The position numbers were made by a program, and so were the translations under genes. Of a stretch of DNA of 64,000 bases, positions 17,428-27,425 are shown in pieces (position 1 is the first letter of the stretch; every line of letters starts with the position of its first letter). The notes below the pieces were generated by a model. That model was given only the letters and a program-made list of their open reading frames with translations. It searched no databases and had not been told where the DNA came from. This stretch comes from Leucothrix pacifica. GTDB lineage: Bacteria > Pseudomonadota > Gammaproteobacteria > Thiotrichales > Thiotrichaceae. The stretch is from positions 55,078 through 119,077 of the forward strand of contig NZ_QGKM01000001.1 in NCBI RefSeq assembly GCF_003172875.1, read 5' to 3'.

Positions 17428-20400
17428 TTAACAACCGTCCTCAACAAACTCAGGCCAGCAACCCAATAGTGCCTCCTGAAATGTCAATGCCGCATCATAC
17501 TTAGGCGACTCTTCACGCGTTTTACCCAAATGCTCTTTTATTCCAAAGAAGCCATAACGATTAAAGGACTGAGGCGCAGTGAACAATACAAACTGTTTAC
17601 CACCTGCTTCTTTCCAGCCATCTAATAAACGCGTGTAGTAAGCGCCCATACGGTCATCACGATTGGCTGCTTCGAAGTAATCCCAGAGACTTTCTTTGCG
17701 TTCGTCACTGATTAAAGTATCACCCCAATTTACTGTCAAATGCGCACCACCTTCATAAGCATATAGCTCAACACCGTGGCTATTGGCGACGTCAATTTGT
17801 GGCTGAATCAGCTTAATGGTTGCTTCAACATTATCCGCATCACCGCGTAATGACGCATCGGTCACGGAATCATCATAGTCACCATCCATGACTTCAAACA
17901 CCTGTTCCAATGACGTCACTTCAGACATCGTCATCGGTACAGTGTCAGTGTTATAACAACTGGAATGATCAACCGTATCACCAGCACCATTTACGAATTC
18001 ACGCGACCAGCATCCATGGAAATAAGGCGCAATCGCCACCGCGTCGGTATGTTCACTGGTGTCTTCGTAATCCAGTAAATTTTGCGCGAGCGAATGGAAT
18101 TTATGCTGACCACCAAGAATACGCTTCAAACGGCTGTTATCAGCAAACTCTGCTTCAAAGATCTTAAACATTTCAGTCGCACGCTTGGCATAGTAACGGG
18201 TACGCACTGAGTAATCGGTGTTGCGGAAAGGGTAATCCTCCATCGCACTAATCACAGGGTCGTTGTAACCCTTTTGTTGCACATAATGATGTCCCCAGAA
18301 GCCGGCATTCCAGACTTCATTACTGTACTCAATATGAGCGACCAAGCTGTCATCCAACTCATCAGCAATCAAGGTGGCATATTTGCTCATGTAGCCATCA
18401 CCCGCATTGTGAGGAATGGTATACCAAGGATGCGCCTGTAGTTGATTAGCCAGTGCAATGGTTAGCTCCAATGGTACACCCTGACGATTCAAAACGCTGG
18501 TTTTGTAAGAACCACCCCAGTAAGGGCTATCCATCGTAGGGCGGTCATTCCATGACGCTGCTTTTAATAAACAAGACTCGTAAGTCGGTGTCGTTGATTC
18601 AGTTAAACCGTCACATGGATCATAAGTTTGAGACTCAGGGCGACGTGGCGATGCTTCCATGATATTCATCATGCGCAATACACGGAAATCACGGGCAAAC
18701 TTCAGATAATCAGGGTTAAACACAATCGCATTACGGTTGTGCTTAAGTAATTCTACAAATGACACAAATGGCTCGCTGCCACAACTCGACGCTGATGCTA
18801 CGCGATCAAACGGATTACCTTTACAGATACCGCCCGGCGCAATGATACGGATATTACGCACCGGGTCAGTCGGATCTGTCGCAGTAATACTGACTTCCAG
18901 TCCACGCTTATTGTTGTAATTATCACCCGCTCCTGAACCATCGGAATCCGGGCAGGCATTTGCTGCTTTTACATCAATCGTGTCATGGTTTGTTGCGACG
19001 CGCACGACATCACAACCCATTCCGCTGTAACTAATATTTCCTGTACCCTCATAAAGCACAGTGTATCGGCCTTCAGGGAATGACAACCCCGGTGCAAATT
19101 GCAAAATACGGGTAAAAGCATATTTACTGATGCCGTTTGCGGTGTCAGCCTCCGAACAACTCGCCGGAATTCTTTTTGGCCAACCCGCTGCTGTATACAC
19201 AATATCCGGGCATGAAGACTCCTGAAATGGGCGAGCCACACGGAAAATATCGGCGGTAATCAATGGCTGATTAATGTGATCGGATTCTGCCTGAGGCGTT
19301 TCCAGATTCATACCCAGCACACGGTTTTGCGGCACCGATGAGGGCTTTAGTAATTGCTGCTCCAGATCGTATAAGCGAAATGAAGCGATTGGGTTACTGG
19401 CTTCAGGGTCATTAAGTTCCTTCAGCAACTCAGTCAGATTTTGTATCAATGGGTTAGTGCTTGTGCTTGCAGCAACCAAGGCTTCGATACTGGTTGGCAA
19501 CTCGTCAGTGGTCACAGGCCCTAAGTCTAAACCAGCCACCTGAAAGCTAATATCCTGCGAGCCGTCTTGTTGGAAAACACCGTTTTGCGAGGTGGTACCA
19601 GACATTGAACCAGAGACGTAATCAACGCCTGAAACAGGTTTTCCGCCTAAGGTTAGAATCGTCGCAGCGACTTCATCTAAAGACGCCAGATTATCTGGCA
19701 GGGTATATCGCGCCACACTGCCTCCCTGATCTTCAGCAAGTATTGTTGGTAAATTTTGCAGAGTTGGGTTGCTGGCTGCTGCAGGATTTCCGGCAATGAG
19801 TGACTCAATGCTTACTGTGCCAGTATCCGGAATATCAAGCCCCCGGACACTACCAATCTCAATGCTACCGATCTTAAACGTCACCACACTCAGTGAGTCA
19901 TAGCTAAAACGACCCGCATTATTGGTAGCACCACTGGTTAATGACACTGTACGATTGGTGGTTACGGATGAATCAACAACCGTACTGTAATCCGCATTGA
20001 CCGCAGGCTTACCGTTAACTGTGAGAATGGCTGTAATCACCGGATTTAAAGCCGCAAGCTCTGATGGCGCGACAACTACACCACTGGATGGGTCTGTATT
20101 CTCAAGCAATAATGTCGCGAGGTCAGTAATCAGAGGATCAGTACCACTGTAATCATCCAGCAAAGATTCCAGTGTCAGCGTACCGCCATCACTCAAATCC
20201 GCTGCGCTCACCGTTCCAATCGCAATATCACCCACACTGATTGCGATTTGACTACCAGTTGCATAGCTGAACTTACCATCTGATGCAGTCGTCCCGCCGC
20301 TATCTGTGGTCCCACCAGTACTGCTGAAATTTAGCCCTTGAACCGGTTTGCCATCTAAAGTGATGTCCGAAGATTTCAACGCAGGTGTGCTGCTACCGCC

Positions 20401-20490
20401 TCCTCCGCCGCCACAAGCGGTAAGAAATGCCAACGCAAATAGAATAAAGAAATACCGCAGTGCCTTGTGTAACGCCATGTGTTTGCCCAT
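17428..20490 (-). CDS. Large lipoprotein with three N-terminal repeats and a putative TIM-barrel glycosidase-like domain
   Basis: A 1020-residue lipoprotein: signal with lipobox FLTACGGGGGGSS, giving a lipidated cysteine near residue 26 and a glycine spacer. Residues about 40-370 hold three related units, each starting LDGKPV/VNGKPA/LGGKPV, with a middle FSY or FQQ...ISFQVAG strand and an end IESL-type helix, as in outer-surface repeat modules. Residues about 430-1020 contain HIEYSNEVWN, YHGCW and VELYAYEGGAH, which look like the Asn-Glu acid/base and the second Glu of clan-A TIM-barrel glycoside hydrolases. Inference: a surface-exposed carbohydrate-active or binding protein. The start could also be the ATG four codons in. 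I do not recognise a named family. Confidence 0.7.
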   Translation of the reverse strand: MGKHMALHKALRYFFILFALAFLTACGGGGGGSSTPALKSSDITLDGKPVQGLNFSSTGGTTDSGGTTASDGKFSYATGSQIAISVGDIAIGTVSAADLSDGGTLTLESLLDDYSGTDPLITDLATLLLENTDPSSGVVVAPSELAALNPVITAILTVNGKPAVNADYSTVVDSSVTTNRTVSLTSGATNNAGRFSYDSLSVVTFKIGSIEIGSVRGLDIPDTGTVSIESLIAGNPAAASNPTLQNLPTILAEDQGGSVARYTLPDNLASLDEVAATILTLGGKPVSGVDYVSGSMSGTTSQNGVFQQDGSQDISFQVAGLDLGPVTTDELPTSIEALVAASTSTNPLIQNLTELLKELNDPEASNPIASFRLYDLEQQLLKPSSVPQNRVLGMNLETPQAESDHINQPLITADIFRVARPFQESSCPDIVYTAAGWPKRIPASCSEADTANGISKYAFTRILQFAPGLSFPEGRYTVLYEGTGNISYSGMGCDVVRVATNHDTIDVKAANACPDSDGSGAGDNYNNKRGLEVSITATDPTDPVRNIRIIAPGGICKGNPFDRVASASSCGSEPFVSFVELLKHNRNAIVFNPDYLKFARDFRVLRMMNIMEASPRRPESQTYDPCDGLTESTTPTYESCLLKAASWNDRPTMDSPYWGGSYKTSVLNRQGVPLELTIALANQLQAHPWYTIPHNAGDGYMSKYATLIADELDDSLVAHIEYSNEVWNAGFWGHHYVQQKGYNDPVISAMEDYPFRNTDYSVRTRYYAKRATEMFKIFEAEFADNSRLKRILGGQHKFHSLAQNLLDYEDTSEHTDAVAIAPYFHGCWSREFVNGAGDTVDHSSCYNTDTVPMTMSEVTSLEQVFEVMDGDYDDSVTDASLRGDADNVEATIKLIQPQIDVANSHGVELYAYEGGAHLTVNWGDTLISDERKESLWDYFEAANRDDRMGAYYTRLLDGWKEAGGKQFVLFTAPQSFNRYGFFGIKEHLGKTREESPKYDAALTFQEALLGCWPEFVEDGC

Positions 20491-20851
20491 TTATAATAGA
20501 TTCTTATGTGTGTGATTAGTCTAGATTAGTTATCAGAAATTACAGTTAGTTCACAATCCGGCTGTTTATTAAAAACCACACTCCCTGCGAGTTTCTGCTA
20601 AACCAAACAAGAATAAAGCAATAAACCACGAATAAATAATTAATTTTTGCACTTATCAACCCATACCCCACCCCACTTAGAGCCACTTAAAATAACAAAG
20701 TGATTGAGAATTTCAGAATGTGTTTGCTAAAAATGAAAAAAATCAATATATTTTCATTTTAGTGATTCAGCGCCCAACATCACATTCCAGTGACTGCTGA
20801 TCAATGACCGCTCCACGCTATTCGTCGTCTCATCTAACACAGGAATTCGCT
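20491..20851. promoter_or_regulatory. Divergent intergenic region with a perfect 10-base inverted repeat
   Basis: This AT-rich stretch separates the minus-strand lipoprotein gene from the plus-strand flavoenzyme gene and must contain both promoters. AAAATGAAAA (20730-20739) and TTTTCATTTT (20751-20760) form a perfect inverted repeat with an 11-base spacer about 90 bases upstream of the flavoenzyme start, a candidate operator. No small gene is seen. Confidence 0.4.
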
Positions 20852-23299
20852 ATGTCAGTCAATCTCCCTTCTCATGCCCAAGTTGTCATCGTTGGTGGTG
20901 GCGTTATCGGCTGTAGTATCGCTTATCACCTCACCAAGCTCGGTTGGAAAGACGTGGTGTTGCTGGAACGTAAAACACTCACCTGCGGCACCACCTGGCA
21001 CGCAGCGGGCTTAGTGCCACAGCTTCGCGCCACTTACAATATGAGTATGCTGGCAAAATACAGCACTGGCTTATACGAATCACTGGAAGCAGAAACCGGT
21101 CAGGCGACTGGCTTTAAACGCAATGGATCATTGACCGTCGCTACTTCAATGGAGCGCATGGAGGAGCTTAAACATGGCGCATCCATGGCACGTTACTGTG
21201 ATTTTGAAGTACAAGTAATTGAGCCTGAGCAAGCTAAAGAACACTGGCCGCTACTCAATATCGACGACCTAACAGGTGCGGTATACCTACCAGGCGATGG
21301 ACAAACCAACCCAATCGACACCACACAAGCGCTGGCTAAAGGCGCAAAAATGGGCGGCGCTACTATCATTGAACACTGCAAAGTCACTGACGTGTTCAAA
21401 GAGAATGGCAAAGTCACCGGTGTCGCTACCGAGCACGGCAATATCAGTGCGGATTACGTAGTGAACTGTGCCGGTATGTGGGCCCGCGAGTTTGGTAAGT
21501 TGGCGGGCGTTAACGTACCTCTACATGCAGCAGAACACTTCTACGTAGTCACTGAGCCAATGAGTGATCTAGGCCGCAATATGCCTATCCTGCGTGATCC
21601 TGATGGATTCAACTACTACAAAGAAGATGCCGGTAAAATGCTGGTCGGTACTTTCGAGCCCAATGCAAAGCCGTGGGGTATGGACGGTATTCCGGATAAC
21701 TTCAGTTTTGATGAATTACCGGAAGATTACGAGCATCTGGAACCTTATCTGGAAGCTGCCATGCACCGTATTCCATCCATGGGCGATGTCGGTTTGCAGG
21801 TATTCTTTAATGGCCCGGAGAGCTTCACGCCAGATGACCGTTACCACTTAGGTGAAGCGCCTGAGCTAAAGAATTTCTTTGTCGCCGCAGGCTTTAACTC
21901 GGTGGGCATTCAATCCGCTGGTGGTGCAGGAAAAATGCTGGCGTCGTGGATCGTCAACGGACACGCGCCAACTGACTTATGGGATGTAGATATTCGTCGT
22001 AATGGCAAATTCCAGGGCAATAAAAACTACCTGTTTGACCGCACCAAAGAAGGCTTAGGCTTACTCTACGCCAACCACTTCCCATTCCGTCAATATGAAA
22101 CCGCGCGTAACGTGCGCAAAAGCATTCTGCATGACCGCTTAGCTGCCCACGGCGCATGTTTTGGTGAAGCTGCCGGTTGGGAACGTGCCAACTGGTTTGC
22201 ACCTGAAGGCGTCACACCGGAATATGAATACTCCTTTGGCCGTCAGAACTGGTTTGAATACAACGCTGCGGAGCATAAAGCCGTGCGGGAAACGGTGGGA
22301 TTATTCGATCAAACCTCATTCTCAAAATACCTGCTACAAGGCCCGGATGCCTGCAAAGTGCTGAACCAAATCTGCGCCAATAATATTGATAAACCAGTGG
22401 ATAAAATCACGTATACCCAGTGGCTAAACGAGCGCGGAGGCATTGAAGCAGACTTAACCGTGACGCGCATTGCAGAAGACCAATTCCTGATTGTCAGCGG
22501 TGTTGAAACACAAACCCGCGATATGGACTGGCTAAAGAAAAACATCCCGGCAGACGCACGCGCTTATGCCTCTGATGTCACCTCGGCTTATGCCGTGATT
22601 ACCCTGATGGGGCCTAACTCGCGAGCACTGATCAGTGAGTTAACCGATGCTGATATGAGTCATGCCGCTTTCCCGTTCGGTAGTTCTCGTGAGATCGATT
22701 TAGCTTATGCAAAGGTTCGGGCATCACGTCTGACGTATGTGGGCGAGTTGGGTTGGGAGCTTTATGTACCGACTGAGTTCGCGCCTGCGGTATTCGACAA
22801 AATCATGGAACACGGCCCTACCCACGGCCTCAAGCTCTGTGGCTATCACACCCTCAACTCCTTGCGCATGGAGAAAGGCTATCGCCATTGGGGACATGAT
22901 ATTACGGATTACGACACGCCTGTTGAGGCTGGACTGACCTTTGCCGTCAGCTTTAAAAAGCCGGATGGGTTTATCGGTAAAGAGGCGCTGCTCAAGCAAC
23001 AAGCGGAGGGCGTCAAAAAACGCCTTGTGCAATTCCTGTTTGAGGACCCCGAACCACTTTGCTATCACGAAGAGCCGATTTGGCGTGATGGTGAGTTGGT
23101 GGGACGGACGACAGCTGGCATGTTCGGGCATACCTTGGGGGCGACATTGGCCATGGGCTATGTTGAGAATGAGGATGGTGTTACTGCGGACTGGATCAAT
23201 GCAGGGAGCTATGAGATTGAGGTGGCGCAGAAGCGGTATAAAGTGACGGCGAATCTTGGGACATTCTATGATCCGGAGAATAAGAAGATTCGTTGTTAG
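20852..23299 (+). CDS. Dimethylglycine/sarcosine-dehydrogenase-like flavoprotein with GcvT-type folate domain
   Basis: Likely oxidative demethylation of an N-methylated amino acid, passing the one-carbon unit to tetrahydrofolate. The N-terminal DAO fold (residues about 8-380) has VVIVGGGVIGCSIAYHL and GTTWHAAGLV, where the histidine matches the covalent-FAD residue of dimethylglycine and sarcosine dehydrogenases. The C-terminal half (about 430-810) is an aminomethyltransferase (GCV_T and GCV_T_C) module with YTQWLNERGGIEADLTVTR and GYRHWGHDIT. ATG at 20852 (815 residues) has AGGA eight bases upstream and is preferred to 20804. The exact substrate (dimethylglycine, sarcosine, other methylamine) cannot be fixed. 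An MFS carrier follows 147 bases downstream. Confidence 0.9.
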   Translation: MSVNLPSHAQVVIVGGGVIGCSIAYHLTKLGWKDVVLLERKTLTCGTTWHAAGLVPQLRATYNMSMLAKYSTGLYESLEAETGQATGFKRNGSLTVATSMERMEELKHGASMARYCDFEVQVIEPEQAKEHWPLLNIDDLTGAVYLPGDGQTNPIDTTQALAKGAKMGGATIIEHCKVTDVFKENGKVTGVATEHGNISADYVVNCAGMWAREFGKLAGVNVPLHAAEHFYVVTEPMSDLGRNMPILRDPDGFNYYKEDAGKMLVGTFEPNAKPWGMDGIPDNFSFDELPEDYEHLEPYLEAAMHRIPSMGDVGLQVFFNGPESFTPDDRYHLGEAPELKNFFVAAGFNSVGIQSAGGAGKMLASWIVNGHAPTDLWDVDIRRNGKFQGNKNYLFDRTKEGLGLLYANHFPFRQYETARNVRKSILHDRLAAHGACFGEAAGWERANWFAPEGVTPEYEYSFGRQNWFEYNAAEHKAVRETVGLFDQTSFSKYLLQGPDACKVLNQICANNIDKPVDKITYTQWLNERGGIEADLTVTRIAEDQFLIVSGVETQTRDMDWLKKNIPADARAYASDVTSAYAVITLMGPNSRALISELTDADMSHAAFPFGSSREIDLAYAKVRASRLTYVGELGWELYVPTEFAPAVFDKIMEHGPTHGLKLCGYHTLNSLRMEKGYRHWGHDITDYDTPVEAGLTFAVSFKKPDGFIGKEALLKQQAEGVKKRLVQFLFEDPEPLCYHEEPIWRDGELVGRTTAGMFGHTLGATLAMGYVENEDGVTADWINAGSYEIEVAQKRYKVTANLGTFYDPENKKIRC

Positions 23300-23390
23300 G
23301 TTGCCCCCAGTCTTTTGAATATGGCTTCTGTGATTCCGTTAATGGTTTTAGCCAAAATTTTATCTCTGGCGACCAGCCTTAGTTTATGAT

Positions 23391-23426
23391 GTGATCTGCG
23401 GTGCGGTAATTGTGCCGCCAGATCAC
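23391..23426 (+). promoter_or_regulatory. Hairpin/operator-like inverted repeat upstream of the MFS gene
   Basis: GTGATCTG (23391-23398) and CAGATCAC (23419-23426) are perfect complements, with an inner GCGG/CCGC stem. It lies 20 bases before the MFS start codon. It could be an operator or a leader hairpin; no T-run follows, so it is not a standard terminator. Confidence 0.4.
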
Positions 23427-23446
23427 AGATTTTACAGGCTAACCTC

Positions 23447-24724
23447 ATGGCAAATACCACCACCGAAAACGGTACTTACAGCGCACTAATGAACCCCGTA
23501 CTTATCGCGGGTTGCATTATTATTCTGGTCAGTTTCTCCATCCGCGCGACGTTTGGGCTGTTCCAGATACCGATTGCCGAGGAGTTTAACTGGCCACGTG
23601 AGTCCTTCTCGTTTGCTATCGCTATTCAAAACCTGTTTTGGGGAATTAGCCAACCATTCTTTAGTGCGCTCGCTGAAAAGTACGGCGACCGCAAAGCCAT
23701 CGTTGCTGGTGCCGCCTGCTATGTGACAGGACTTGTGCTCTCTTCCTTTGCCACTACACCCGGTCAACATCAGTTACTCGAAATATTCGTTGGCTGCGGA
23801 ATTGCTGGCATGGGATTTGGCGTTATTCTTGCGGTTGTCGGACGCTCAGCATCTGATAAAAACCGCTCGATGGCGCTGGGTATCGCAACTGCTGCAGGCT
23901 CAGCCGGACAAATCGTCGGGCCACCGGTGGCGCAGTTTCTACTGCACAATATGCCTTGGCAGCAAGTGTTTCTGGTGTTCTCGGGACTTATCGTACTTTC
24001 ATTACTCGCGCTAACCATGATGCGCGTGCCACCGGCACCAAAAACCAACCCTCAGACCGATGAACAAATGGGCACGGTAGTACGACGTGCACTCAAAGAT
24101 CCCACATTTATCTTTATCTTCTTCGGCTTCTTTTCCTGCGGTTATCAACTCGCTTTTATTACTGCGCACTTCCCAGCCTTTATCACAGAAATGTGTAGTG
24201 CGATTGCACCAGGCAGCATTATCAAATCACTCGGCGTTTCCTCAACCTCAACGCTCGGTGCAATCTCCATTGCGCTGATTGGATTATTCAATATTGGTGG
24301 CACGCTGCTGGCAGGGTATTTGGGAAATATCTACTCCCGCAAGTATCTGTTAGCGGGCATTTATATGCTGCGTACCATTGTCGCGGCCTTGTTTATTTTA
24401 TTCCCGATTACGCCAGAAACAGTCATCCTGTTTTCAATTTCAATGGGCGCTTTATGGCTGGCAACCGTACCATTGACCTCGGGTTTAGTCGCTCAGATTT
24501 ATGGCCTGCGCTATATGGGCACACTCTACGGTATCGTTTTTTTCTCGCACCAGTTAGGTGGATTCCTTGGTGTATGGCTGGGTGGAGCAATGTATGACAT
24601 GTATAACAATTACACCTTGGTGTGGTGGATTGGTGTAGGCTTTGGTCTGTTATCAGCCTTGATTCACCTGCCAATTAAAGAACAGCCTTGGGCAGAAAGA
24701 ACAGGACAGCTTAAGGTCGCTTAA
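23447..24724 (+). CDS. MFS transporter, possibly an uptake carrier for the upstream enzyme's substrate
   Basis: A 425-residue carrier with about twelve membrane segments and an MFS loop-2/3 motif (ALAEKYGDRKAIV). The N-terminal segment ATFGLFQIPIAEEFNWPRE resembles the oxalate/formate and monocarboxylate carrier groups. It follows the dimethylglycine/sarcosine-type gene in the same direction, so import of a methylated amine or carboxylate is a reasonable inference, but an inverted repeat in between allows separate control. Confidence 0.85.
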   Translation: MANTTTENGTYSALMNPVLIAGCIIILVSFSIRATFGLFQIPIAEEFNWPRESFSFAIAIQNLFWGISQPFFSALAEKYGDRKAIVAGAACYVTGLVLSSFATTPGQHQLLEIFVGCGIAGMGFGVILAVVGRSASDKNRSMALGIATAAGSAGQIVGPPVAQFLLHNMPWQQVFLVFSGLIVLSLLALTMMRVPPAPKTNPQTDEQMGTVVRRALKDPTFIFIFFGFFSCGYQLAFITAHFPAFITEMCSAIAPGSIIKSLGVSSTSTLGAISIALIGLFNIGGTLLAGYLGNIYSRKYLLAGIYMLRTIVAALFILFPITPETVILFSISMGALWLATVPLTSGLVAQIYGLRYMGTLYGIVFFSHQLGGFLGVWLGGAMYDMYNNYTLVWWIGVGFGLLSALIHLPIKEQPWAERTGQLKVA

Positions 24725-24750
24725 TCACGTGAGATTAGCAAGCTCAGCCC

Positions 24751-25455
24751 CTACAAGCGTTCTTTCAGTGAGCTTATCCATTGCTGATAAGCCGCTGCGC
24801 TGAGGTGGATACCATCTCCGGTATGCAACTCATCTTTAAGGTTCCCATCTTCATCCGCAAAGGCATCATGCAGATCCAGAAATTCAAACGACTGGCTCGC
24901 CGCCAGATCAGCAATGGCGGCATTCAATGTCCGAATTCGTTGATTAAATCCGGTCATGCCAAACCGCTCATCTACAGGAAAAACCGACTGCACTATCACA
25001 GGAACCTGATCAGGCAGGCTATCTAGAATCTGTTGGATATTTTCCACGATCTGCGCATTACTGCGTGAGGTCCGGATTAAGTCATTAATGCCAATCTCAA
25101 CCACTATAGCCGATGCCTTGGTCAGCGACTGATACTGACCAATCCGCCCCAGCAAAGCGGCGCTGGTATCCATGCCAATGCCATAATTAATCGCCGGATG
25201 AGTCACCGCGGCGACATTTAAGCCTTGCGTCAGACTATCGCCCAAAAAAATCACTGAACCGGCTTCCACACTGCTATCCAGCTGCAGCTGACTGCCTAAC
25301 ATGTCTTCATGGTATTGGGTGATTTCAGGCGGATTCAGTAAGCCCGTTCCCAGCTTACGGTCAATCCGGTAAAGCAGGTCGGTATCAAAGATGGCTAACA
25401 GTGCAATGGTATGCACCAGCAGCAACCAGGCAGAGATCATTAGTATTTTTATCAT
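24751..25455 (-). CDS. Membrane-anchored SGNH/GDSL-family hydrolase
   Basis: An esterase-like hydrolase facing the periplasm. With ATG at 25455 the protein has 234 residues and an N-terminal hydrophobic segment (about 1-22) that acts as a signal anchor. SGNH blocks are visible: block I FLGDSLTQG with the nucleophilic serine, block II NYGIGMDTSAALLGR, block III EIGINDL, block V DGIHLSAAAYQQW with the Asp-His pair. A GTG at 25542 would give a 29-residue longer form. The substrate is unknown. It runs convergent with the MFS gene. Confidence 0.85.
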   Translation of the reverse strand: MIKILMISAWLLLVHTIALLAIFDTDLLYRIDRKLGTGLLNPPEITQYHEDMLGSQLQLDSSVEAGSVIFLGDSLTQGLNVAAVTHPAINYGIGMDTSAALLGRIGQYQSLTKASAIVVEIGINDLIRTSRSNAQIVENIQQILDSLPDQVPVIVQSVFPVDERFGMTGFNQRIRTLNAAIADLAASQSFEFLDLHDAFADEDGNLKDELHTGDGIHLSAAAYQQWISSLKERL

Positions 25456-25574
25456 GAGACCAATGATAGTCGCAATCGGTGGAAGCTTTCCAGAATCCAC
25501 CGCTGAGTGAACACATAAAGTACAGATCACACTGTAAAACACCCCTGCTCGCTATGGACAAGACAGGGGCAGGG

Positions 25575-26693
25575 TCATTCTTGTAGGGCTTGCTCAGCTG
25601 GTACATAGTCGTAACCCAGTGCATCACACACCGCTTCACAGGTCACCATACCGCTGTATACATTCAGGCCATTACGCAAATGGGCATCATCGGCCAGTGC
25701 TTGCTTCAAGCCTTTATTTGCCAGTGCCAATGCGAACGGTAAGGTGGCGTTATTCAGTGCCAGCGTAGAGGTTCTGGCGACGCCACCGGGCATATTCGCC
25801 ACACAATAATGCACCACGCCATCCACTACATAAGTTGGCTCGGCATGTGTGGTCGCTTTGGAGGTTTCAAAACAACCACCTTGGTCGATAGCAACATCCG
25901 CTACCACTGATCCGGGACGCATTTTTGGAAGCATATCGCGCGTCAGTAGTTTTGGTGCAGCAGCACCCGGAATCAGTACCGCACCAATCACCAAATCGGC
26001 ATCGGTTACACAAGCCTCAATCGCATGGGAAGTGGAATAGACGCATTTAGCACGACCTTTGAATTGCTCATCTAACTGACGTAAACGAGGCAGCGAGCGA
26101 TCCAAAATCGTCACATCAGCCCCTAAACCAACCGCCATTTCAGCGGCATGAGTACCCACTACACCGCCACCAATTACTGTCACTTTACCCGGTGCTACAC
26201 CCGGTACGCCGCCCAGCAACACACCCGAACCACCTTGTGCTTTCTCCAGGTGATGCGCGCCTGCCTGAATCGACATACGACCTGCCACCTCACTCATCGG
26301 TGCCAATAGCGGTAAACCACCGTTGTTATCCGTCACCGTTTCATACGCCACACAGCTGGCTCCGGACTTAATCAGTAACTCCGTTTGCGTTGGGTCTGGT
26401 GCCAGATGCAGATAGGTAAACAGCAACTGACCCGGACGCAACATTTCGCATTCCTGAGGCTGCGGCTCCTTTACTTTTACAATCATATCCGCGCGGTCGA
26501 AAATTGCTTTAGCGTCATCAATAATCTCAGCACCAGCCGCTTCATACTGCGTATTATCAAAGCCAATGGCTGCGCCACCGTTATTCTCAACCATCACCTG
26601 ATGGCCATTTTTCACTAACTCATGAACCGAAGCAGGACTTAAACCGATACGGTACTCATGATTCTTTATTTCTTTAGGTACGCCGATTAACAT
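25575..26693 (-). CDS. ald: Alanine dehydrogenase
   Basis: NAD-dependent interconversion of L-alanine and pyruvate plus ammonia. At 372 residues it has the family length; the start MLIGVPKEIKNHEYRIG is diagnostic. Also seen are the KVKEPQ loop with the substrate lysine, YLHLAPD, and the Rossmann motif VIGGGVVGTHAAEMA. ATG at 26693 has GAGGA upstream; an in-frame start at 26744 is less likely. A divergent Lrp-type regulator begins 153 bases away, the common ald control arrangement. Confidence 0.96.
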   Translation of the reverse strand: MLIGVPKEIKNHEYRIGLSPASVHELVKNGHQVMVENNGGAAIGFDNTQYEAAGAEIIDDAKAIFDRADMIVKVKEPQPQECEMLRPGQLLFTYLHLAPDPTQTELLIKSGASCVAYETVTDNNGGLPLLAPMSEVAGRMSIQAGAHHLEKAQGGSGVLLGGVPGVAPGKVTVIGGGVVGTHAAEMAVGLGADVTILDRSLPRLRQLDEQFKGRAKCVYSTSHAIEACVTDADLVIGAVLIPGAAAPKLLTRDMLPKMRPGSVVADVAIDQGGCFETSKATTHAEPTYVVDGVVHYCVANMPGGVARTSTLALNNATLPFALALANKGLKQALADDAHLRNGLNVYSGMVTCEAVCDALGYDYVPAEQALQE

Positions 26694-26786
26694 GTTGATT
26701 TCCTCATTGTGGTCTGACTGGAAATGTTTGTTTAGATTTATCAATAGTATAAGGAGAATCGCTTAGTTTTATATCTGTAAAATTAA

Positions 26787-26798
26787 CTAAATTTAGTG
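26787..26798. promoter_or_regulatory. Palindromic operator candidate between ald and its regulator
   Basis: ACTAAATTTAGT is a perfect 12-base palindrome inside the AT-rich divergent promoter region, about 50 bases from the regulator start. Lrp/AsnC proteins commonly bind AT-rich palindromes of this kind in front of ald. Confidence 0.5.
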
Positions 26799-26846
26799 TT
26801 TTATTCTGTGTATTATTAAAACTCAGAAAAATACACTGCTAATAAA

Positions 26847-27323
26847 ATGAAAACTAGTAAAGACACACTGAGCAATATCGACAAAAATATTCTGAGAATC
26901 TTGCAGGATGATGGTCGCATCACCTACGCCGAACTAGCCCGTCGCGTTGGGCTGACCACGACTCCTTGTATAGAACGGGTACGCAGACTGGAGCGAAATG
27001 GCTATATAAAGCACTACAGCACCGTCGTCGATGCCGAGCAGCTGGATGCTGGTTTAATTGTTTTTGTACAACTTCGCCTCGACCGCACCTCTAAAGACAC
27101 CTTCGCCATGTTTAAAGAAGCCGTGTTAGAGCTCCCCGAAGTACAGGAGTGTTATCTGGTCTCAGGTAGCTTTGACTATCTGATTAAAGCCCGACTTGCT
27201 GATATGGCACAATATCGGCTTTTTTTAGAAGAATCGTTGCTATCAGTCCCCGCAGTGCAGGAATCCACCAGTATTGTAGTGATGGAGGCAATTAAAGAGA
27301 CGCTGGCAATCCCGATTACCTGA
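26847..27323 (+). CDS. Lrp/AsnC-family regulator, likely controlling ald
   Basis: A 158-residue regulator of standard length. Residues about 9-60 form the winged helix (LSNIDKNILRILQDDGRITYAELARRVGLTTT, given here in part), and residues about 75-150 the RAM ligand-binding domain (VQECYLVSGSFDYLIKARLAD). It is divergently transcribed from ald, which is the genomic pattern of the alanine-responsive AldR/DadR type. The effector is therefore probably L-alanine; this is inference from neighbourhood. Confidence 0.9.
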   Translation: MKTSKDTLSNIDKNILRILQDDGRITYAELARRVGLTTTPCIERVRRLERNGYIKHYSTVVDAEQLDAGLIVFVQLRLDRTSKDTFAMFKEAVLELPEVQECYLVSGSFDYLIKARLADMAQYRLFLEESLLSVPAVQESTSIVVMEAIKETLAIPIT

Positions 27324-27425
27324 CTGCAAACTCATAAAACTGTCCTCCAAGATTTCCTGTTATTATTTGCAGACTGCTACATCAGCGCCTTCTCATCGAT
27401 TAAACAGCCAAACCAGGACAACTCA

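Noticed and set aside
22724..23131. 135-codon open frame antisense to the flavoenzyme gene
   Set aside because: Shadow frame within a strongly conserved coding region.
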